A stretch of 44,618 nucleotides of DNA from a virus: positions 1 to 44,618 of the IMG/VR virus record IMGVR_UViG_3300043172_000232; one strand, written 5' to 3'. Position numbers and translations under genes: made by a program. Shown piece after piece: positions 38,246-44,618 of the stretch. Numbering within the stretch: position 1 is the stretch's first letter; each line of letters begins with the position of its first letter. The notes under the pieces are model-generated. The model worked only from the letters and a program-made list of their open reading frames with translations, did not search any database and was not told where the DNA came from.

Positions 38246-38526
38246 TGCGTCCTTCTTGGCAGTATCGCATTAACCTCTTGCCGCAGCATCCATTTCGGCC
38301 TATAACATGGTAATGGATGCTCCTCGCTCAATGTATATCGAATAAACCACGTATTACTACACGCTTTCAATAACCCTTGCGAAGTATGCGTACCTAACTC
38401 ATCCATAATCAAAGGCTCTCGGTCTTTCAACATAATCATTGTGTTTTTACGAGACGCCCCAACATCCAAAATAGCAAACTGGTATATCCCTTCGCGGTGC
38501 ATGAAGTTACGACGGTTCATGTTCAT
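38242..38526 (-). CDS. Hypothetical protein, 94 aa
   Basis: Alpha/beta (YQFAILDVGASRKNTMIMLKD, NTWFIRYTLSEEHPL) with a basic end. Several starts are possible (38526, 38520, 38502). It overlaps both neighbours. Function unknown. Confidence 0.66.
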   Translation of the reverse strand: MNMNRRNFMHREGIYQFAILDVGASRKNTMIMLKDREPLIMDELGTHTSQGLLKACSNTWFIRYTLSEEHPLPCYRPKWMLRQEVNAILPRRTH

Positions 38527-38776
38527 CTACGCCCACCAATCCACCATTAACCATAGGGCTAAGAACTGCGATATCAACCATTTTGGCGGGCTGTTCTATT
38601 TTCATTGTTACACCCCCAGTCATTATCATGCACTTGTTATCTGGGAAGTGCTGTCTAACCGACCACCTCATTGAATCCACTTCGGGTGCGTTTAGTTCTT
38701 CCGGGCTTTCAATCACTATCACAGCATCCGGTGACAAGTCATGCGGTACGATAAAACCTGTTAGTCTTAGTTCCAT
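38507..38776 (-). CDS. Hypothetical protein, 89 aa
   Basis: LTGFIVPHDLSPDAVIVIESPEELN, then KCMIMTGGVTMKIEQP. Strands alternate with short helices. TAATG link to the TTG-started gene upstream. No family. Confidence 0.66.
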   Translation of the reverse strand: MELRLTGFIVPHDLSPDAVIVIESPEELNAPEVDSMRWSVRQHFPDNKCMIMTGGVTMKIEQPAKMVDIAVLSPMVNGGLVGVDEHEPS

Positions 38777-38955
38777 TATTTCTCCTTATCTTGCACAATC
38801 ACCGTACTTAGGTACGCGCCTATGGTGTCAGTGTGGTATAGCATCAAGTCAAACACATTCTTCGTGATAGTCTCTTGCAGGCATAAAATCTTGAGCCCTT
38901 GCCTCAATGCTTTCAATCCAGCCTTCGCCTCTTTGTTGCTCGTTGTCTCATTCAA
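38776..38955 (-). CDS. Small helical protein with TTG start, 59 aa
   Basis: TTG at 38955 has AAGGAG seven bases upstream; the frame fills an otherwise empty 190-base gap and ends at a TAATG junction. Product is helical (NKEAKAGLKALRQGLKILC, VFDLMLYHTDTIGAYL). Function unknown. Confidence 0.6.
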   Translation of the reverse strand: MNETTSNKEAKAGLKALRQGLKILCLQETITKNVFDLMLYHTDTIGAYLSTVIVQDKEK

Positions 38956-38966
38956 TCTTATTCTCC

Positions 38967-39218
38967 TTAGTCAATATCTCTCCATTCTCTATCGAACGTC
39001 CTGAATCCTTCATCGGCAAGCGTTGTTATATCGATCTCTCCGGCTGGAGGCTTGACGGGTGGCATCGGAGGCACCCACTCTTTAGGGATATGAGGCAACC
39101 CCCTTCGGCATGACCCCCATGCTGTCTTGAATAGGAAGGATACAACCAGAACAACCATCAAAAGCGCCAGCCCGCCTAATACCAGCCATTGACAATTAGC
39201 TTCTATCCAATCAATCAT
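38967..39218 (-). CDS. Single-pass membrane protein, 83 aa
   Basis: Membrane helix at residues 10-30 (QWLVLGGLALLMVVLVVSF), then a basic-Pro-rich segment (PHIPKEWVPPMPPVKPPAG), which is spanin-like in style. ATGA overlap with the upstream gene. A lysis function is possible but there is no endolysin beside it. Confidence 0.72.
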   Translation of the reverse strand: MIDWIEANCQWLVLGGLALLMVVLVVSFLFKTAWGSCRRGLPHIPKEWVPPMPPVKPPAGEIDITTLADEGFRTFDREWRDID

Positions 39219-39415
39219 ACAGACTCCTTAATCTTATCGCAGAACAACTTCCGTCCCTGCGCTTTCGTGATTATCCCTTCAACCATCCAGATAGCAATCG
39301 TAGCTAATTCCTCGGCTGTTATTAGCTCATGGGCAGGCAGGCCGTACTTCTTTGCCAGCATCCTGCCCTCGTTATTGAGCAGCTTGGCTATTTGGTTGGC
39401 GTATCTGTTTACCAA
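39215..39415 (-). CDS. Hypothetical helical protein with TTG start, 66 aa
   Basis: TTG at 39415 follows AGGGGAAAA and overlaps the stop of the small membrane gene; longer starts would overlap TerS. Helical (ANQIAKLLNNEGRMLAKKYG, ITAEELATIAIWMVEGI). Function unknown. Confidence 0.6.
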   Translation of the reverse strand: MVNRYANQIAKLLNNEGRMLAKKYGLPAHELITAEELATIAIWMVEGIITKAQGRKLFCDKIKESV

Positions 39416-39519
39416 TTTTCCCCTATGCTCACAATGACTGACGCTATCACCGCCACCACCCATATAGCGACAAGGAACAAGGCCCCATACACTATCAATG
39501 CTGCTATCATATCTGTCAT
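39409..39519 (-). CDS. Tiny membrane protein, 36 aa
   Basis: Begins at an ATGA overlap with the TerS stop. One long hydrophobic span (MIAALIVYGALFLVAIWVVA and on). It could be a small holin-like protein. Too short for certainty, but both junctions fit coupling. Confidence 0.6.
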   Translation of the reverse strand: MTDMIAALIVYGALFLVAIWVVAVIASVIVSIGENW

Positions 39520-39920
39520 AATACCAACCCTTTCGGCAACTCAAGTACAATTACCACATTCGGGGCGTGATCGCCTAAGGCTTCATTCTCGATCGCTACC
39601 CCATCCTTGACCATATCTTTAGCCAGCCTGATATCTATTTCCTTCTTTGTAGCGTTGGCGATTCGCTTCTGTCCTTTTTCCCACATTTCCCTCCCGGCCT
39701 TGGCATGTTGGACCTTATGTGATATGTCAGCCTTTTCAATCTTCTTTAGCGACTGGTCCCGTACCCGCTTGATTCTTTTGATCCAGTTTCTTTCGTCCCG
39801 GTATTTCTTGACAGTTTTAGCAGAAACATTGCACTTTTTTACGACATTGTTTACCGTTGGCTTTGTTATCCATACTTGATACAGTTCTTCTATTTCATCT
39901 TCGGATAGTTTTTGTCCCAT
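39516..39920 (-). CDS. terS: Terminase small subunit-like protein, 134 aa
   Basis: Start at 39920 (GTGGAG four bases before). N-terminal HTH (LSEDEIEELYQVWITKPTVNNVVKKCNVSAKTVKKYRDERNW) like terminase small subunits that bind the pac site; a helical middle (oligomerisation) and a C-terminal VIVLELPKG tail. Lies upstream of TerL with four small genes between. Good fit but not proven. Confidence 0.78.
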   Translation of the reverse strand: MGQKLSEDEIEELYQVWITKPTVNNVVKKCNVSAKTVKKYRDERNWIKRIKRVRDQSLKKIEKADISHKVQHAKAGREMWEKGQKRIANATKKEIDIRLAKDMVKDGVAIENEALGDHAPNVVIVLELPKGLVL

Positions 39921-39921
39921 A

Positions 39922-40026
39922 TTACTCCACAAGCCACGCTGCAATTAAGAAAAATCCCATAAGCGCCAACACTACACCTATTGCGTATAGGAGTATGGTT
40001 CGGCAAAATTTATCATACTCATCCAT
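39922..40026 (-). CDS. Tiny membrane protein, 34 aa
   Basis: Runs from ATG at 40026 to TAA one base before the TerS start. Hydrophobic helix (TILLYAIGVVLALMGFFLI). The preceding gene ends six bases upstream. Role unknown. Confidence 0.58.
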   Translation of the reverse strand: MDEYDKFCRTILLYAIGVVLALMGFFLIAAWLVE

Positions 40027-40032
40027 CGTGAT

Positions 40033-40239
40033 TCATTCCGGTATCTGTACGTGTAGTTCGGCCAGCAATGCCTCCGCTTGGTCCAATCGTGCCTGCAACC
40101 TATCACGATCTATCATCGCTTCATTATATAACATGTCGCAATCTGAGCCATCACATGGAAGTCTATACTTCCATTCGTAACAGGGACAGGTTGACTCATG
40201 TTCGCCAAATTCATCATAACTGCAATCACAATTTTTCAT
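40033..40239 (-). CDS. Cys-rich protein with coiled coil, 68 aa
   Basis: NCDCSYDEFGEHESTCPCYEWK, CDGSDCD (zinc-type cluster), then a coiled coil (MIDRDRLQARLDQAEALLAE). Function unknown. Confidence 0.68.
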   Translation of the reverse strand: MKNCDCSYDEFGEHESTCPCYEWKYRLPCDGSDCDMLYNEAMIDRDRLQARLDQAEALLAELHVQIPE

Positions 40240-40249
40240 TTCTTATCTC

Positions 40250-40456
40250 TCATCCTTCCAACGCCTTCTGTAATATCTTCCCCTCGTCAGTCCCGATTAT
40301 AACAGCCAGACATAACATCATTGCCTTGCGGAGTCGCTTTATCTCCTTTACCAGTTCCGGGGTGCGGTGTATTGCTGTTAACTGGCTTGCAGGGTCACGG
40401 CTTATTAGTGTTTGCCTGTACTGTTTTAGTATTTCATCAACTTCTTCGATTTTCAT
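40250..40456 (-). CDS. Hypothetical helical protein, 68 aa
   Basis: ATGA overlap with the pseudopilin gene. Entirely helical (VDEILKQYRQTLISRDPAS, LVKEIKRLRKAMMLCLAVII). May be a regulator or a partner of its neighbour. No family. Confidence 0.66.
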   Translation of the reverse strand: MKIEEVDEILKQYRQTLISRDPASQLTAIHRTPELVKEIKRLRKAMMLCLAVIIGTDEGKILQKALEG

Positions 40457-40896
40457 TTTATGAAGCCCCCCATTGTACGATGAATATATCTTGTTTCCGT
40501 CCCTTTTATCAGCCTGTTCGCTGTCTTGTAAGGGATTCCGTCTACTATAATATCCTTGATTAGAACATGCCCCCTCTTGTCGAATATGACTGTTGCCGGC
40601 TTGTATTCGTCAGAGATTTGCAGTCTTTCGTGTTTTCTGGGCAAGATCGAGAATGTGATTTTGTCCGGTTCGTTATTCTCTCTCACAATGATGGCATTGC
40701 CTTGGGCGATTAACAGGGCTGCGTAGGTTTGATGCCTTTGTGCTGTTGCCCTCGTGCGTTGTACTACTATGGACATATTGTCTATTGTTTCCGCCCTATC
40801 CCGGAACATTTTAACGGAAGGGACTGAAATGGCTAAGAGGATGCACATGATTGCCATAACGACAATAAGCTCACATAGCGTATATGCCTTACTCAT
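40453..40896 (-). CDS. Type II pseudopilin-like (GspH-like) protein, 147 aa
   Basis: MSKAYTLCELIVVMAIMCIL is the prepilin N-terminal motif: a short basic leader, then [F/Y]TLxE with Glu at mature position 5, and a 20-residue hydrophobic helix. The globular part (DKITFSILPRK, ATVIFDKRGHV) resembles GspH-type pseudopilins. The residue before the cut is Ala rather than Gly, which prepilin peptidases tolerate less well. A pseudopilin inside a phage late operon is unusual. Start 40896 is set by the promoter; it appears leaderless. Confidence 0.82.
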   Translation of the reverse strand: MSKAYTLCELIVVMAIMCILLAISVPSVKMFRDRAETIDNMSIVVQRTRATAQRHQTYAALLIAQGNAIIVRENNEPDKITFSILPRKHERLQISDEYKPATVIFDKRGHVLIKDIIVDGIPYKTANRLIKGTETRYIHRTMGGFIK

Positions 40897-40902
40897 ACCC
40901 AT

Positions 40903-40930
40903 ATTATAACCCACCTGAAAGAAATGTCAA
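40903..40930 (-). promoter_or_regulatory. Consensus promoter of the pseudopilin gene
   Basis: On the minus strand TTGACA (40930-40925), 16-base spacer, TATAAT (40908-40903). The predicted start falls on the A of ATG at 40896, implying a leaderless transcript that then reads through TerS and beyond. Confidence 0.85.
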
Positions 40931-40935
40931 ATCTT

Positions 40936-41340
40936 TTATAAAAATAGTGCTGCCGGGTGATAAATATTAAGAAACGCATCTATAGTCTGCTCCACCGTTT
41001 TCCCTGCCCATCCTGTTTCCCAATGGTTTCGAGTCCACGTTTTGACAACCTTGGCATTGGCGGCATCTATATCACATTGAACAGGTTGATTGTGGCTTGC
41101 ATGTATAAGAATAGCCGGTATAGGTATCGTCCATAGATTAGAGACAAGTCTTGTGTAAAATAAAAACTGGCCGGTATCAATTTCTTTGTCGCCGTACTTG
41201 TACTCGACAAAAATAAAACATTTATTCGCAAACTCAACCGCACAATCTACATCTGTTGGGGTAATCTTTCCCCATCGCAGGCCCCGCATATCTATTATTT
41301 GTTGTGCCCGTGGCCTATTATGTATTAAGCCCCTATCCAT
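40936..41340 (-). CDS. PD-(D/E)XK nuclease-like protein, 134 aa
   Basis: Start at 41340 gives an eight-base overlap with the methyltransferase stop. TPTDVDCAVEFANKCFIFVEYKYGDKE contains the D...E-x-K active-site pattern of restriction-type or Holliday-junction nucleases. Pairing with an adenine methyltransferase resembles a restriction-modification unit, though a phage processing nuclease is equally likely. Confidence 0.72.
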   Translation of the reverse strand: MDRGLIHNRPRAQQIIDMRGLRWGKITPTDVDCAVEFANKCFIFVEYKYGDKEIDTGQFLFYTRLVSNLWTIPIPAILIHASHNQPVQCDIDAANAKVVKTWTRNHWETGWAGKTVEQTIDAFLNIYHPAALFL

Positions 41341-42127
41341 GATACAGGCATACCCCGAACTTTCCAAACTCAGACAGGAAATGCTGTGAGTGGACGCCAT
41401 AATATAATATCATTTGCCCTTGTAATGGAGCACCTTTGGCCTCACCTTCAACATCAAGGAATTTTATACGTCCCGACGGGAAGCATACCGCAGCACACAG
41501 ACCTAATAGCTTTTGCCCGAATCCTGTTTCCGTGGCGTTATTGACTAAGACGCAGGCTTCGGTGACTTCGCCGGTTGATAGCTTCTTAGCTAAAGTATTG
41601 CAGAATTGGGATATATGGGGCTGAGAGTATGGCGGGTTCATCCATACCCTGCCTTTCCATTTCTGCTCAAGCCCATCAGATTCGGTGTCATAGTAGGTTT
41701 TTGCATTGACAGTCTCATTCGCTATCTTGCTACTTGCCGGATCGACATCTACGCCACCCATCACCTCTTTTGCGGCCTCTACAAACTTCGGGGGCGTATA
41801 CCATTCGTTTTCCCCTGAGTTGTGAGATACGTGGACAACTGTCTTTATCCACCCCAATGCCTTGAAATGTCGTAAAGGAGTGGGCGAAGATATGCCCTTG
41901 TTGCTTAACCAATCCAGCCATGTCGGTAATTCGACATTTGTTGATTTATCCATATCCCCTGTCTTGAAGGCGAGCTTTTGGTAAAACACCCACAACTCTG
42001 AAACAACACCAATAGATAACCGCCGCCAGTCTCGGATATACTTATCGAAGTTCTTGTCAGCTTTTGCAAAGTCCCAATCAGAGGGAATGTCCGGCTTGTC
42101 CGCCACTACGGGGATTATATCATTCAT
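41333..42127 (-). CDS. DNA N6-adenine methyltransferase with N-terminal extension, 264 aa
   Basis: Start at 42127 (TTTGGAGTTGTT before it). Residues 1-110 form a helical DNA-binding-like region (LPTWLDWLSNKGISSPTPLRHFKALGWI). The methyltransferase part shows NEWYTPPKFVEAAKEVMG, VDVDPAS, DGLEQKWKGRVWMNPPYSQP, LVNNATETGFGQKLL and PSGRIKFLD. Catalytic motif NPPY is intact. Its leader is pseudoknot copy 5. It differs strongly from the enzyme at 4094. Confidence 0.92.
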   Translation of the reverse strand: MNDIIPVVADKPDIPSDWDFAKADKNFDKYIRDWRRLSIGVVSELWVFYQKLAFKTGDMDKSTNVELPTWLDWLSNKGISSPTPLRHFKALGWIKTVVHVSHNSGENEWYTPPKFVEAAKEVMGGVDVDPASSKIANETVNAKTYYDTESDGLEQKWKGRVWMNPPYSQPHISQFCNTLAKKLSTGEVTEACVLVNNATETGFGQKLLGLCAAVCFPSGRIKFLDVEGEAKGAPLQGQMILYYGVHSQHFLSEFGKFGVCLYHG

Positions 42128-42136
42128 AACAACTCC

Positions 42137-42219
42137 AAAATAAAACCAGCCCCAGAACATAAGCTACGCTACATAGGATATGTGCCCCGGAGCCAGTTAT
42201 TTTGCAAAAGTAGCATAGC
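42137..42219 (-). ncRNA. Pseudoknot leader/attenuator RNA, copy 5 (minus strand)
   Basis: Read on the minus strand: helix A GCTATGCTAC (42219-42210) with GTAGCGTAGC (42172-42163), one wobble; helix B AACTGGCTCCGG (42198-42187) with CTGGGGCTGGTT (42155-42144), 12 bp with four wobbles; then TTTTATTTT ending at 42137 and GGAG. Helix C ACATA (42183-42179) with TATGT (42161-42157) flanks A'. The same A-B-A'-B' order, in front of the second adenine methyltransferase. Confidence 0.8.
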
Positions 42220-42228
42220 ATAAACCGC

Positions 42229-42256
42229 ATTATAACGACACAAAGCAAGATTGCAA
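42229..42256 (-). promoter_or_regulatory. Promoter for pseudoknot leader 5
   Basis: Minus-strand TTGCAA (42256-42251), 16-base spacer, TATAAT (42234-42229). Predicted start about 42222, three bases before helix A. Diverges from the promoter of leader 4. Confidence 0.75.
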
Positions 42257-42287
42257 GATATTTATTGAGAAAATCAGGACAAGTCAT

Positions 42288-42316
42288 TTGACTTATTCAA
42301 GAGGCGCGGGTATATT
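42288..42316 (+). promoter_or_regulatory. Promoter for pseudoknot leader 4
   Basis: TTGACT (42288-42293), 17-base spacer, TATATT (42311-42316). Predicted start about 42323, six bases before helix A. Confidence 0.75.
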
Positions 42317-42328
42317 GTAAATATGAAA

Positions 42329-42408
42329 TGCGAAGATACAAAACAAATCTCACCTCTCCCTGACAGATCGTATCTTCGCAGATTCCCCGTTCAGGGAGAG
42401 GTTCTTTT
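42329..42408 (+). ncRNA. Pseudoknot leader/attenuator RNA, copy 4
   Basis: Helix A TGCGAAGATAC (42329-42339) with GTATCTTCGCA (42370-42380), 11 bp; helix B ACCTCTCCCTGA (42352-42363) with TCAGGGAGAGGT (42391-42402), 12 bp; then TTCTTTT. Short helix C GATC (42366-42369) with GATT (42381-42384). A' fills the apical loop exactly. Followed by AAGAGGATAG and the gene at 42426. Confidence 0.82.
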
Positions 42409-42425
42409 ATTAAGAGGATAGAATT

Positions 42426-42689
42426 ATGGAAATCTTCGGCATCCGTATAGCCAAAACAAAGACAATTCGGGCAGAGATTGAGGCTGAGAAAATGGCTATT
42501 ATGCAAAGCAATCTCACAGAAATGGCTCGTATGATAGAAAGCTTCAAGGCCGCCGACAAGAGACTGGACATGATGATGTCTAATCTGCTTGAGCGCGGTG
42601 CGAAACTGACATTGATTGAAAGAGCCTTGCCTGATATGTCAAGTGGGGCACGTGAGCAGATTATGAAATTGCTCAATATTGCCAAATAG
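42426..42689 (+). CDS. Helical hypothetical protein, 87 aa
   Basis: First gene after leader 4. Nearly all helix with heptad pattern (IRAEIEAEKMAIMQSNLTEM, SFKAADKRLDMMMSNLLERG). Probably an oligomeric early protein. No family. Confidence 0.75.
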   Translation: MEIFGIRIAKTKTIRAEIEAEKMAIMQSNLTEMARMIESFKAADKRLDMMMSNLLERGAKLTLIERALPDMSSGAREQIMKLLNIAK

Positions 42690-42718
42690 GGGAGAGGTTC
42701 TTTCTATAGGAGAAGATT

Positions 42719-43096
42719 ATGCGTTGGATGACTAAAAGAGAAGTTGATCGGGCGGCCAAAAAGGGACCACTGGCAGCATTGGATAACGGTATTGCTAAAT
42801 GGGGACAGATGCGGGATGCTCTGGTAGAAGATTTGAAGAGGAAGCTAAGGAGCAACGATCACTACGATGGCACAGATTATTGTGCATGTTGTCTGTATTC
42901 CCGGATACATGGGGCTGGCTGCTCGCAGTGCCCTATATACAGGGCCGTCGGATACTGCCACAAGAACGGGTATGATGCTTATGAAGTAGCAAGAGATATA
43001 TTTCTTGCGGGGTATCCTATCACCCCTGTCCGCAAAGCAATCCGCACCCTGATCCGTAACATGAAGAAGGCCCGAAAGATAATGGTGAGTCAATGA
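42719..43096 (+). CDS. Cys-rich hypothetical protein, 125 aa
   Basis: Site AGGAGA before the ATG. N-terminal helix basic; CACCLYSRIHGAGCSQCPIY with a later YCHKNGYDAYEV forms a zinc-type cluster. The pattern C-x2-C-x(n)-C-x2-CP resembles small phage proteins of unknown role. Followed by ATGA coupling. Confidence 0.7.
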   Translation: MRWMTKREVDRAAKKGPLAALDNGIAKWGQMRDALVEDLKRKLRSNDHYDGTDYCACCLYSRIHGAGCSQCPIYRAVGYCHKNGYDAYEVARDIFLAGYPITPVRKAIRTLIRNMKKARKIMVSQ

Positions 43097-43242
43097 ACTG
43101 GTTATATGTGATAATATGGGAACTGTTATGTTGGGGTGGGTGGCTTTACCTGTTCGCTTCAGGGAGAGTTGATGGATGGACTATCCTTGTCGCACTAACA
43201 ATCAATGTCTTGTGTTTTGATCATATAAAGAAGACAAAATGA
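43093..43242 (+). CDS. Small membrane protein, 49 aa
   Basis: ATGA overlaps on both ends. Two hydrophobic spans (YVIIWELLCWGGWLYLFA and TILVALTINVLCF). Holin-like topology, but there is no neighbouring lysin. Confidence 0.65.
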   Translation: MNWLYVIIWELLCWGGWLYLFASGRVDGWTILVALTINVLCFDHIKKTK

Positions 43243-43439
43243 CTACCTACATCCAAGCCAAATCCGATGCCGTAGACGCCCGTGTAAGGTGGGAGCGAGC
43301 AATTGCAACCTTTGACCCCCATCAGGACACGGAAGCCTGTCAGGCGCAAGCTGAGGCCGCATGGGAGTGTCTGAGGGATTGGGACTGTTGCGCGGCGAAA
43401 CTGGAAGAAATGGAAACCGCAGCTAATTTTGAGAGGTAG
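43239..43439 (+). CDS. Hypothetical protein, 66 aa
   Basis: Helical and acidic (QAKSDAVDARVRWERAIATF, EAAWECLRDWDCCAAKLEEM). Ends in TAG. Part of the small-gene operon preceding the exonuclease. Function unknown. Confidence 0.68.
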   Translation: MTTYIQAKSDAVDARVRWERAIATFDPHQDTEACQAQAEAAWECLRDWDCCAAKLEEMETAANFER

Positions 43440-43443
43440 AATA

Positions 43444-43698
43444 ATGGCTAAATTAAACGATTGGGTTGCCGATGGCCTCAATATCTTTTATCGCTCGGCT
43501 CTTATAGTCAGGTGCGGGGACTTATCAACTGCCGCCCAGATAGTCCGTGAGCATAACAGCCATAAGGGGTTGGTGGGGGTGTGTGGTGATTCATTATTCC
43601 TCTTTAGGCAAGTGGTTCTTTCGTGTCCACACATGAAATACAAAGACATTATCGTTGATATCAAGGCCGCTCTTGCTTTGGCGGAGGTGAAGAAATGA
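43444..43698 (+). CDS. Hypothetical protein, 84 aa
   Basis: ATG at 43444 (AGAGG upstream) preferred to 43429. Alpha/beta: IVRCGDLSTAAQIVREHNS, LFLFRQVVLSC, IIVDIKAALALAEVKK. No family recognised. Confidence 0.68.
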   Translation: MAKLNDWVADGLNIFYRSALIVRCGDLSTAAQIVREHNSHKGLVGVCGDSLFLFRQVVLSCPHMKYKDIIVDIKAALALAEVKK

Positions 43699-43847
43699 AA
43701 GACGAGAGGCCGTGTTGTGACAACTGTAAACACGTCAATAGAGCAAAGGGCTACGGTATGGGTAATTACGATTATTGGTGCCACAAACAAAATGGACAAA
43801 AACATACAACTCATTGTTGCCCGCTGTATGAAGCGGAGGCGGATTAA
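43695..43847 (+). CDS. Cys-rich single-repeat protein, 50 aa
   Basis: Starts at an ATGA overlap. RPCCDNCKHVNR ... YWCHKQNG ... HCCPLYE is another unit of the C-x2-C ... C ... C-x2-(Y/F) motif of 33790 and 36285. Probable zinc site. Confidence 0.7.
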   Translation: MKDERPCCDNCKHVNRAKGYGMGNYDYWCHKQNGQKHTTHCCPLYEAEAD

Positions 43848-44012
43848 ATGAAAGACACACGTAGTCCGAAACAGAAAGCCGCTGATAAGTATTGCGAAAC
43901 ACTCGAAGAATCTCTCAAGAAACTAACTGACTTGATTCGCAAGTTAGACATACGGGTAACAAGCTTAGAGCGTAGACCACGCACTGTACAGGGATACGGA
44001 AGGCCCCAATAA
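43848..44012 (+). CDS. Small coiled-coil protein, 54 aa
   Basis: ATG directly after the previous TAA. Coiled coil (ETLEESLKKLTDLIRKLDIR) with basic ends. TAATG link to the next gene. Function unknown. Confidence 0.65.
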   Translation: MKDTRSPKQKAADKYCETLEESLKKLTDLIRKLDIRVTSLERRPRTVQGYGRPQ

Positions 44013-44209
44013 TGAAATGCGACTGCGACGAACACGAAATAATTCGCTATTGCGTCTCTTGCGGCAAAGGTGCTTGTGTAGAATGTATCGATCAGGAATG
44101 GGCAAGAAATTGGAAAGATACAGGGTGGTTGGTATGTCCTGTTTGCGAAGATAAAACCATTGAGGAAATGATGGAATCTTTTAAGGCGGCGGCGAATGAA
44201 GATAATTGA
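44012..44209 (+). CDS. Zinc-finger protein, 65 aa
   Basis: CDCDEH ... YCVSCGKGACVECID ... CPVCED resembles a B-box/RING-like double zinc site. Acidic C-terminus. It overlaps the exonuclease start by 14 bases and is probably translated together with it. Confidence 0.72.
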   Translation: MKCDCDEHEIIRYCVSCGKGACVECIDQEWARNWKDTGWLVCPVCEDKTIEEMMESFKAAANEDN

Positions 44210-44618
44210 CTGCATCCAGGGAGAACCAGATTGGTATCTTGCCAGATTAGGAAAAGTGACCGCCTCCAAGTTTGCCGACGCAACTGCCAAGGGCACGCGA
44301 GCAAGTATGCTGGGCTATATGGACAAGTTGATTGCCGAGCGTATGCGCAATGCCCCCTATGAGTCGTATCATAACTCGGCAATGGATAGTGGCACGGACA
44401 GCGAACCCCTTGCCCGCAAACACTATGCAGATATAAACCGTGTCACTGTGGAAGAAGTGGGATTTATAGAGCGCGACGAATGGACAGGTTGCTCTCCTGA
44501 TGGACTTGTTGGCGATGACGGGATGTTAGAAATAAAATGCCCCTTACCCCATACTCATGTCAGGTATCTTCGAGAAAAGAGATTCCCTACCGCCTACAAA
44601 AAGCAGGTGATGGGGCAG
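44196..44618 (+). CDS. YqaJ/lambda-type recombination exonuclease, 3' truncated
   Basis: Opens IDCIQGEPDWYLARLGKVTASKF, the hallmark of the YqaJ/phage exonuclease family; then MDSGTDSEPLARKHYAD, WTGCSPDGLVGDDGMLEIKCPLP with the catalytic D...E-x-K, and HVRYLREKRFPTAYKKQVMGQ. It resects 5' strands to expose the substrate for the ERF annealing protein. The window ends about two-thirds through. Confidence 0.9.
   Translation, partial: MKIIDCIQGEPDWYLARLGKVTASKFADATAKGTRASMLGYMDKLIAERMRNAPYESYHNSAMDSGTDSEPLARKHYADINRVTVEEVGFIERDEWTGCSPDGLVGDDGMLEIKCPLPHTHVRYLREKRFPTAYKKQVMGQ

Noticed and set aside
39001-43242. Holin/endolysin cassette
   Set aside because: Several small membrane proteins exist, but no amidase, lysozyme or peptidase gene is next to any of them, so no lysis gene is assigned.
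1-44618. CRISPR array, insertion sequence, integrase or attachment site
   Set aside because: No regularly spaced repeats, transposase, recombinase or repeated att-like core were found.

Overview
The window is a tailed double-stranded DNA phage (or prophage) genome segment, probably a siphovirus: it has a PBSX/HK97-type packaging and head module, a tape measure protein, a major tail protein and a G/GT-type tail chaperone pair with an A9 slip site. No integrase, repressor, ribosomal RNA or host housekeeping gene is visible. The genetic code looks standard. Host identity is uncertain; a type II secretion-like pseudopilin among the phage genes would fit a Gram-negative host rich in pseudopilins (for example Planctomycetota or Omnitrophota), but this is only inference. 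LAYOUT. (1) 1-12493, plus strand: early/accessory genes. It opens inside an ERF-type single-strand annealing protein and continues with many tiny, translationally coupled genes (ATGA or TAATG overlaps), a tRNA-Thr, a replication-like winged-helix fragment, an adenine-N6 and a cytosine-C5-like DNA methyltransferase, a DUF559/Vsr-type endonuclease, an aberrant tRNA plus a structured non-coding RNA, a Gp37/Gp68 three-cysteine protein, YopX, lipoproteins and a DUF1064-like nuclease. (2) 12500-14318, plus strand: a strong promoter that appears to start a leaderless mRNA, a small protein and a beta-helix spike-like protein. (3) 14349-42127, minus strand, read right to left: a second adenine methyltransferase, a nuclease, a pseudopilin with its own consensus promoter, TerS, small membrane proteins, TerL, an accessory block (Cys-rich proteins, a glycosyltransferase, HTH proteins), a portal fused to a MuF-like domain, prohead protease, major capsid, three tandem paralogues, connectors, major tail protein, tail chaperones, tape measure and tail tip. 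(4) 42288-44618, plus strand: small genes ending in a truncated YqaJ/lambda-type exonuclease. The exonuclease and the annealing protein form the usual recombination pair, so the two window ends are probably near each other on a circularly permuted genome, but a piece (including DNA replication and clear lysis genes) is missing. MAIN DISCOVERY CANDIDATE. Five places (4000-4076, 5054-5141, 6686-6767, 42329-42408 on plus; 42219-42137 on minus) carry the same architecture: a sigma70-type promoter, then a 77-88-nt RNA with two interleaved helices in the order A-B-A'-B', then a U-tract and, in four of five, a ribosome binding site and gene. The helices are 8-16 bp but have unrelated sequences in each copy and contain G-U wobbles, so topology is conserved while sequence is not. 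In at least four copies a short helix C flanks A', extending the B-B' terminator hairpin, so A-A' and the extended terminator probably compete. Three of the five precede DNA methyltransferase genes, one precedes the aberrant tRNA/structured RNA, one starts the small-gene operon that leads to the exonuclease. I read this as a dispersed, phage-encoded pseudoknot attenuator/small-RNA family.
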